Shown here one piece after another: positions 57,891-64,000 of a stretch of DNA of 64,000 nucleotides; the stretch's first letter is position 1, and each line of letters begins with the position of its first letter. Below the pieces are notes generated by a model that was not told the DNA's origin, made no database searches, and worked only from the letters and a program-made list of their open reading frames with translations. This DNA is from Mesobacillus subterraneus. GTDB lineage: Bacteria > Bacillota > Bacilli > Bacillales > Cytobacillaceae. The DNA lies in NCBI RefSeq assembly GCF_003937825.1, contig NZ_RSFW01000020.1:1-64000 (forward strand), given 5' to 3'. Both the position numbers and the translations under genes were made by a program.

Positions 57891-58838
57891 CTATTTATTG
57901 ATGATCTGGCCGGCACGCAATTTTTCTGCTATCTCATCTATCTTACGCAGCCGGTGATTGATTCCTGATTTACTGATCGTGCCTCCGCTTACCATTTCAC
58001 CCAGTTCTTTCAGTGTGACGTCCTGATAATCGACGCGCAGCTGGGCGATTTCCCTTAGTTTTTCCGGTAAAATCTGAAGGCCGACTGTTTCCTGGATGTA
58101 ACGGATATTCTCGACCTGGCGGAGAGCTGCTCCAATCGTTTTGTTCAAGTTTGCTGTTTCACAATTTACCAATCGGTTGACTGAATTTCTCATATCGCGG
58201 ACAATCCGGATATCTTCGAATCTCAAAAGCGCATTATGTGCGCCTACAATGTTCAGGAATTCAGTGATTTTCTCTGCTTCCTTTAAATAGGTGATGTACC
58301 CTTTTTTCCGTTCAAGCGTTTTGCTGTTCAGTCCGAAGGTATTCATCAACTCACATAAGGAGTCATTATGCTCCTGGTACATGGAGGCGATCTCCAGATG
58401 ATAGGAGGACGTTTCCGGGTTGTTCACAGAGCCTCCCGCAAGGAAAGCACCTCGCAGATAAGAACGCTTACAGCATTTCTTTTTCACCAGCTCTGGCGAT
58501 ATTTCATGGATAATTTCAAAGCCTTCTCCCAAAATCTTTAAATCCTCCAGTATTTCTCTGGCTGATTCCTTCAGGCGGACAATATAAACATTATTCTTTT
58601 TCAGCCGCATTTTCTTTCGCACCAGCAGTTCAACCTGCACCTGATAGCTTTTCTTGATCAAGGTGTAAATGCGCCTGGCAATCGCGGCATTTTCAGTCTG
58701 TATGTCTACGATGAGTTTGCGATTGGAGAAGGAAAGGGAACCATTCATCCGGATCAAAGCGGACAGTTCCGCGTCGGCGCAGCAGCCCTTCACGTCGATA
58801 TTTGTGAGTTCCTTTTTTGTTTCCGAAGCGAACGACAC
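57891..58838 (-). CDS. whiA: Sporulation/cell-division regulator WhiA
   Basis: 315 residues. The N-terminal LAGLIDADG-type domain (about 1-200: [29 protein letters not shown]) is followed by a C-terminal HTH (about 225-312) with [32 protein letters not shown]. It is a conserved DNA-binding protein that affects Z-ring formation and chromosome segregation in bacilli. AGGGGGTGAGA lies before ATG. It lies between yvcK and crh as in B. subtilis. Confidence 0.95.
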   Translation of the reverse strand: MSFASETKKELTNIDVKGCCADAELSALIRMNGSLSFSNRKLIVDIQTENAAIARRIYTLIKKSYQVQVELLVRKKMRLKKNNVYIVRLKESAREILEDLKILGEGFEIIHEISPELVKKKCCKRSYLRGAFLAGGSVNNPETSSYHLEIASMYQEHNDSLCELMNTFGLNSKTLERKKGYITYLKEAEKITEFLNIVGAHNALLRFEDIRIVRDMRNSVNRLVNCETANLNKTIGAALRQVENIRYIQETVGLQILPEKLREIAQLRVDYQDVTLKELGEMVSGGTISKSGINHRLRKIDEIAEKLRAGQIINK

Positions 58839-58930
58839 CTTCTCACCCCCTAAATTAATTGGAGCTGGCGCTGGTTCAATAGCAAGCGCATCAGCTAATC
58901 TTCATAAAGACAAACGCTTGCATCCTATAT

Positions 58931-59914
58931 CTACGCGTTATATCTCTTTTTGGTTTCATCTATTATCATAGAATATAAAATTTCTGAAACTTTTTTAGTA
59001 TCATGCCTGATGACATTGCCTTCGAGCTCAGCGATTTCTTCCTGGACGACCTCGACTCCGAGAGCAACGAGTTGATCAAGATCAAAGTGAACAGGCTGTG
59101 CAAGCTCCTCTTTGTAGCGGAGTTCGACATCCGGCGGAATCGTCTCGCTGTTGACCAGGATTGTATCGATGAAGGCGCAATCCATATGGTCATAAATTGC
59201 TTTGATATGGTCACTCGCAGCGAAATCATGAGTCTCGCCGGCCTGGGTCATCAGGTTGCAGATATACACTTTACGGGCCTTCGCCTTGCATACTTCATTC
59301 CCGAGTTTCTTGACAAGCAGGTTCGGCAGGATGCTTGTATACAGGCTCCCAGGTCCTATGACAATCAAGTCTGCCTCACGGATCGCCTGCAGCGTTTCCG
59401 GCAGCGGCCTGGCGCTTTCCGGATTCAGGAAAACACGTTTGATTCTTTTACCCGAATAAGGAATCTTGGACTCCCCTCTGACAATACTGTTGTCTTCCAT
59501 CACAGCGTTCAGCATGACACTCCGGTTGGCAGCCGGCAGGACTTTCCCACGCACATTCAGGACCTTGCTCATTTCCTGGATCGCATGCACAAAGTTCCCG
59601 GTAATCGAAGTCATTGCCGCAAGGATCAAGTTTCCGAGCGAATGGCCGGACAATTCATTGGATGTATTGAAGCGATGCTGGAACATTTCTTCAATCAGCG
59701 GCTCTACATCTGATAATGCAGCAAGGACGTTCCGGATATCCCCTGGAGGAGGAATATGCATATCCTCCCTAAGCCGGCCGGAACTCCCGCCATCATCAGC
59801 AACCGTCACAATCGCGGTGATATCGACCGGGTATTTTTTCAACCCCCGCAGAAGGACTGGCAATCCGGTACCGCCGCCGATGATGACGATTCTTGGCTGT
59901 CCATCCATGATCAT
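58931..59914 (-). CDS. yvcK: YvcK/GlmR family gluconeogenesis and cell-wall regulator
   Basis: 327 residues of the CofD-like fold. Signature [37 protein letters not shown] at the N-terminus and [16 protein letters not shown] in the middle. YvcK binds UDP-GlcNAc and stimulates GlmS, diverting carbon to the cell wall during gluconeogenic growth. Its start overlaps the rapZ stop by 4 bases. RBS and order match the conserved cluster. Confidence 0.95.
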   Translation of the reverse strand: MIMDGQPRIVIIGGGTGLPVLLRGLKKYPVDITAIVTVADDGGSSGRLREDMHIPPPGDIRNVLAALSDVEPLIEEMFQHRFNTSNELSGHSLGNLILAAMTSITGNFVHAIQEMSKVLNVRGKVLPAANRSVMLNAVMEDNSIVRGESKIPYSGKRIKRVFLNPESARPLPETLQAIREADLIVIGPGSLYTSILPNLLVKKLGNEVCKAKARKVYICNLMTQAGETHDFAASDHIKAIYDHMDCAFIDTILVNSETIPPDVELRYKEELAQPVHFDLDQLVALGVEVVQEEIAELEGNVIRHDTKKVSEILYSMIIDETKKRYNA

Positions 59915-60804
59915 TTTGCGTGACCCTGCCTTTTATCAATATCGCGGTGTGTCACTCGGGTGTGATAATCCTTTTCGAAAAACTTGGCAATATGTTCTGC
60001 CAGGGCCACAGAGCGGTGCTGTCCGCCTGTACAGCCAATCGCAATGATCAGCTGTGCCTTGCCTTCACGCTTGTAGTGAGGAAGCATGAAGCTCAGCAGG
60101 TCCGTTACTTTTTCAAGGAACTTGGATGTTTCGTTCCATTTTAAAACATATGTCGACACATCTTCATCAAGACCCGTTTTCGGCCTCATGTGTTCGATAT
60201 AGTGCGGGTTAGGCAAAAAGCGGACGTCGAAAACCAGATCCGCATCAATCGGGATTCCGTGTTTGAACCCGAAGCTCATCACATTAACGGTGAAGATCGC
60301 CTTCTTATTGACAGAGAACTCTTCAAGGATTTTTTCCCGCAGCTCCTTCGGCTTCATCCCCGTCGTTTTATAGATGATCTGTGCCCTGCCTTTTAGCTCC
60401 TCCAACAGCTCGCGTTCCAGCTGGATGCCTTCAAGCGGCAGACCTGACGGAGCAAGCGGATGTGAACGCCTCGTCTCTTTGTATCGGCGAACAAGCGTTG
60501 AATCGTCGGCATCAAGGAATAAAACCTGCGGTGCCACCCAGGATGTTTCAGCCAGGTCATCGAGGGCCTTGAACAGCGAGTCAAAAAACTCCCGGCCGCG
60601 CAAGTCCATGACAAGCGCCACTTTATTCATTTTCGTGCCGGACTCCTTCATTAGCTCTAAAAACTTAGGGAGTAATGTCGGCGGCAGGTTGTCTACACAG
60701 AAGAATCCCAGATCTTCAAAGCTTTGGATGGCGACCGTTTTACCCGCGCCAGACATCCCTGTAATAATAACGAGCTGAGTATCAGTACTTGAACCGGTGC
60801 TCAT
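59911..60804 (-). CDS. rapZ: RNase adapter/nucleotide-binding protein RapZ (YvcJ)
   Basis: 297 residues. N-terminal Walker A GMSGAGKT (about 16-23), then [15 protein letters not shown], and a C-terminal domain with [12 protein letters not shown] and HVTHRDID-type ending. The Gram-positive homologue YvcJ hydrolyses GTP and affects competence; E. coli RapZ controls GlmZ and GlmS levels. Overlap with yvcK suggests shared control of amino-sugar metabolism. Confidence 0.94.
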   Translation of the reverse strand: MSTGSSTDTQLVIITGMSGAGKTVAIQSFEDLGFFCVDNLPPTLLPKFLELMKESGTKMNKVALVMDLRGREFFDSLFKALDDLAETSWVAPQVLFLDADDSTLVRRYKETRRSHPLAPSGLPLEGIQLERELLEELKGRAQIIYKTTGMKPKELREKILEEFSVNKKAIFTVNVMSFGFKHGIPIDADLVFDVRFLPNPHYIEHMRPKTGLDEDVSTYVLKWNETSKFLEKVTDLLSFMLPHYKREGKAQLIIAIGCTGGQHRSVALAEHIAKFFEKDYHTRVTHRDIDKRQGHAK

Positions 60805-60841
60805 TTCTTTTTCCCCCTGAACATCAGATTAAATTAAGCAA

Positions 60842-61300
60842 TCAATTCGGATCGAGCCTGTAGTTGATCAGCTCAAAATCCGGTGTATACGTAAAGGCTC
60901 CATAGATAATGCCCTGTCCATGGACCATATAGTCAAGAATATGATAATCCCCTGCGGCCATCGGAAGGTCTTTTATGTCATCGAGATCATGCCACGAGAT
61001 CGTTCCTTCCTCTGATTCATCAAGGTTGATGCCATCGGCCTCAGTCGCATAGAACGTGAACATCATCCATTCCGAAACGACCTGATCGTCCTCCTTGATG
61101 ACAAAAGTGAAGATTCCTTTGATTTGCGGGTTCCTCAGGTAAATCCCCGTTTCTTCCCGGAATTCCCTGATACAGGAATCCTTCACGGTTTCCCCTGGTT
61201 CCATTTTTCCGCCTGGAGCCACCCACCAATTGCGGCGCGGCTTTTGCAGCAGCAAAATTTTATTATCTTTTACCAGAACACAATTCGTCACGCGCTGCAT
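60842..61300 (-). CDS. Nudix hydrolase (YvcI-like)
   Basis: 152 residues from ATG 61298-61300 (MQRVTNCVLV), chosen because AGAGGTGG lies 6 bases upstream and known YvcI proteins start here. The frame extends to 61351. The Nudix box GGKMEPGETVKDSCIREFREETG-type motif is complete (about 28-50), preceded by LLLQKPRRNWWVAPGG. It probably hydrolyses a nucleoside diphosphate derivative. It lies 37 bases upstream of rapZ in the same operon. Confidence 0.9.
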   Translation of the reverse strand: MQRVTNCVLVKDNKILLLQKPRRNWWVAPGGKMEPGETVKDSCIREFREETGIYLRNPQIKGIFTFVIKEDDQVVSEWMMFTFYATEADGINLDESEEGTISWHDLDDIKDLPMAAGDYHILDYMVHGQGIIYGAFTYTPDFELINYRLDPN

Positions 61301-61752
61301 CCATTTCCACCTCTTCATATATGTATAAGCGTCATGCCGGACACTGAACATTCATTGGAAAACAACCGAACTTTTATTCTTTCCATTATACTATTTTTAG
61401 AATATCGCCACAATGAATACAAAAATGATATTTTTGTAAATGGAGCTTTCTGAAAACCTGCGAAAACAAGATGCGAAGGGACGGGAAGTATAGCAGGTGA
61501 GGTGTTATAATCCTTAGCATATGCCTGTATTACTGACTTTTATGTAAAAAAAGAGCACAGGATAACCTGTGCCGTCAAAGGATTATATTTTTAAAAGGGG
61601 GTCAATTTCTACTCCTATAATACCCCATGTTTGTTGCACTACTGTTACAGTAGAATTAATATCTAATTACTTTTTGTTAATTTATGCCGAGACGAACTGT
61701 TTTTTCCAATTATCAGGAAAGGCCTGCCACTAAATAGGCAGAGCCTGTATTT
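61301..61752. other. Intergenic region with an isolated minus-strand terminator and a palindrome
   Basis: No gene can be supported. It contains a strong minus-strand terminator at 61551-61573, a 15-base palindrome CTACTGTTACAGTAG at 61639-61653 and a weak hairpin just after trxB (about 61722-61750). The promoter of the Nudix-rapZ-yvcK-whiA operon should lie in 61310-61450. Confidence 0.5.
61548..61574 (-). terminator. Isolated terminator on the minus strand
   Basis: Stem GCACAGG / CCTGTGC (61555-61561 with 61566-61572), followed on the minus strand by TCTTTTTTTAC. It lies 180 bases beyond the trxB stop and may end trxB or a small RNA. Confidence 0.8.
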
Positions 61753-62760
<1,008 letters not shown>

Positions 62761-62833
62761 CTAAACCTATCCTATAAAACAGGACGCATATAGTCCAAAA
62801 ATATGCTTGTGTTCACCGAAATGACAAATATAA

Positions 62834-62884
62834 AAAAAGGGTAAACCTCGTCTGCTGATCACAGACTTAGTTTACCCTTTTAGA
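62834..62884 (-). terminator. Terminator of the TPR protein gene
   Basis: Long stem AAAGGGTAAAC / GTTTACCCTTT around 62837-62880, with a T-rich minus-strand tail. It overlaps the stop codon. Confidence 0.8.
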
Positions 62885-64000
62885 TACTGTCTTCTTCCTG
62901 AAGAAACTCATTTGCCAAATTGATATATTTGGAAAGTGTTGAGACAGACAAACCATATTTATTGGCGACTGCCTGTTTCGTTGTCTTGATATTCCTTAGC
63001 TTATCCCATAGATAATCGACGGCAGCGGCCCAGGCTTTTTGATTTTTAAAATCGTAGCCAGCCTTTGCAGCCTGTTCGAATACTGAGAACCACATAATGT
63101 AGACGCCTGCTTCATTCTTGCCGATCGGCTGGTGGTGGTCATACAGGAGCTTTGCGGTTTCGTGCGCTCCCTTTACTTCCTCTTTGCTGCTGCCGAGCTT
63201 TCCGGACGCCACATACGCAAGATACGATTTTTCCATTTCCGTCATCTTGTCTGTCGACTTTTCCGCAGCGAGAATTTCCTTCTTCTTCGCGGAAACTGAT
63301 GTGAGGAACAGCGCAAAAAGGCGTTCTTCCGGATAATCGCTGTTCAACTGGTTCAGGATCGCCAATACTTGCGTTTCGAACTTCACGCCACTTTTTTCAG
63401 CCCAGGGCTCCATGCCTTCTTTCTCAGGACTGAATTCGAGGACCTTTTTCCAGGCTGAGCGAGCCGTATTTTCCCGGCCGGTAAAATAGGACGCATGCGA
63501 CAGCCAGTAATAGAATGCGCCATCGCCCTCAAAGCCAGACTTCTGCAGCTTTTTCAGCCATCTGTACGCCAGCTCGTATTCACCGACAAGCGCGAATGTC
63601 GCGCCAAGCTTGAACTGGTGTTCAACATGGATCGGGTGGATTTTTTCCAGAGAGCTCCTCAGCTCCTGGACCAGCTTCTCCTGCCCCTGGTAATGGGCGA
63701 AAACGAGACCATTGCACAGCGCGTGCAGATTGCCCGGGTTCTGTTCGAGCACATCATTCAAGATGTCGCGTGCCTTGGTTGTCTCGCCAAGGTAAAAGTA
63801 CGCAAGCGCCAGATTGTTGTAAGCCGACCAATATTCCGGATACTCCTCGATGACCTCCTCGAAGATTTCAATCGCCCTCGGAAACTCGCCGGACTCCAGA
63901 TGGTTCCGCGCTTCCTCCTGCTTGACGATCAAGTCATCCTCTTCATAGTAATCTTCATCCATTTCTTCCGCTTCCAATGTCAGAAGATCCAGGAGATCAT
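62880..64000 (-). CDS. TPR-repeat protein (YvcD-like), 5' end outside window
   Basis: The frame is open to the window edge, so the 365-residue stretch from TTG 63975-63977 may not be the true N-terminus; B. subtilis YvcD is longer. TPR units are clear (AIEIFEEVIEEYPEYWSAYNNLALAYFYLGETTKARDIL; GNLHALCNGLVFAHYQG). The C-terminus carries a HTH-like segment (TTKQAVANKYGLSVSTLSKYINLANEF). The protein is soluble and acidic. It lies upstream of trxB on the same strand but has its own terminator. The function is unknown. Confidence 0.85.
   Translation of the reverse strand, partial: DLLDLLTLEAEEMDEDYYEEDDLIVKQEEARNHLESGEFPRAIEIFEEVIEEYPEYWSAYNNLALAYFYLGETTKARDILNDVLEQNPGNLHALCNGLVFAHYQGQEKLVQELRSSLEKIHPIHVEHQFKLGATFALVGEYELAYRWLKKLQKSGFEGDGAFYYWLSHASYFTGRENTARSAWKKVLEFSPEKEGMEPWAEKSGVKFETQVLAILNQLNSDYPEERLFALFLTSVSAKKKEILAAEKSTDKMTEMEKSYLAYVASGKLGSSKEEVKGAHETAKLLYDHHQPIGKNEAGVYIMWFSVFEQAAKAGYDFKNQKAWAAAVDYLWDKLRNIKTTKQAVANKYGLSVSTLSKYINLANEFLQEEDSI

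Overview
The window is chromosomal DNA of a low-GC, Gram-positive, endospore-forming member of the Bacillaceae. Supporting evidence is the cggR-gapA-pgk-tpiA-gpmI-eno operon, the secG-est-rnr-smpB-ssrA cluster, the trxB-yvcI-rapZ-yvcK-whiA-crh cluster, sigL, clpP with a CtsR box, and the spore gene cwlJ. Strong AGGAGG ribosome binding sites and several TTG/GTG starts fit this. The gene order resembles Mesobacillus/Neobacillus-type bacilli; no species is assigned.

Layout. 1-3058: tungstate uptake operon (regulator-like protein, tupA, tupB, tupC). 3.1-7.6 kb: small hypotheticals, a benzil-reductase-type SDR and an orphan sensor kinase. 7.6-10.2 kb: an amino-sugar PTS permease and a TIM-barrel partner. 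10.4-12.8 kb: a MASE3-PAS membrane protein and a YeiH-type exporter. 13.3-19.6 kb: a D-lactate dehydrogenase-like flavoprotein, MoeB, a tungsten-type aldehyde:ferredoxin oxidoreductase (AOR), a MoaD-like sulfur carrier with a small companion, and a LysR regulator. 19.7-20.5 kb: a 52-bp tandem array. 20.6-22.3 kb: a T-box leader and brnQ. 22.4-23.0 kb: a DsbA/FrnE-type oxidoreductase whose first active-site Cys codon is TGA. 23.1-26.7 kb: ydgG-ydgH-like MarR/MMPL pair. 26.8-28.9 kb: cwlJ and small proteins. 29.2-32.6 kb: opuC osmoprotectant importer. 33.5-39.3 kb: DUF3231 protein, then a segment with a glycosyltransferase / pseudokinase / epimerase operon, bounded on one side by ssrA and on the other by a partial copy of the ssrA 3' end. 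39.5-44.5 kb: ssrA, smpB, rnr, est, secG. 45.8-53.3 kb: glycolytic operon with CggR. 53.4-56.6 kb: glutaredoxin-like protein, sigL, a Cys-rich protein and tRNA-Arg. 57-64 kb: clpP, crh, whiA, yvcK, rapZ, a Nudix hydrolase, trxB and a TPR protein.

How the parts fit. The tungstate importer, MoeB, MoaD-like carrier and AOR together suggest a tungsten-pterin module for aldehyde oxidation. The most striking single observation is the in-frame TGA at 22433-22435. It replaces the first Cys of a CPFC motif, and an 11-bp stem-loop follows at the distance and with the loop G expected of a bacterial SECIS element. It is either a selenoprotein gene or a very fresh nonsense mutation. Several intergenic regions carry tandem arrays with periods near 20-21 bp or exactly 52 bp that no annotated gene explains.
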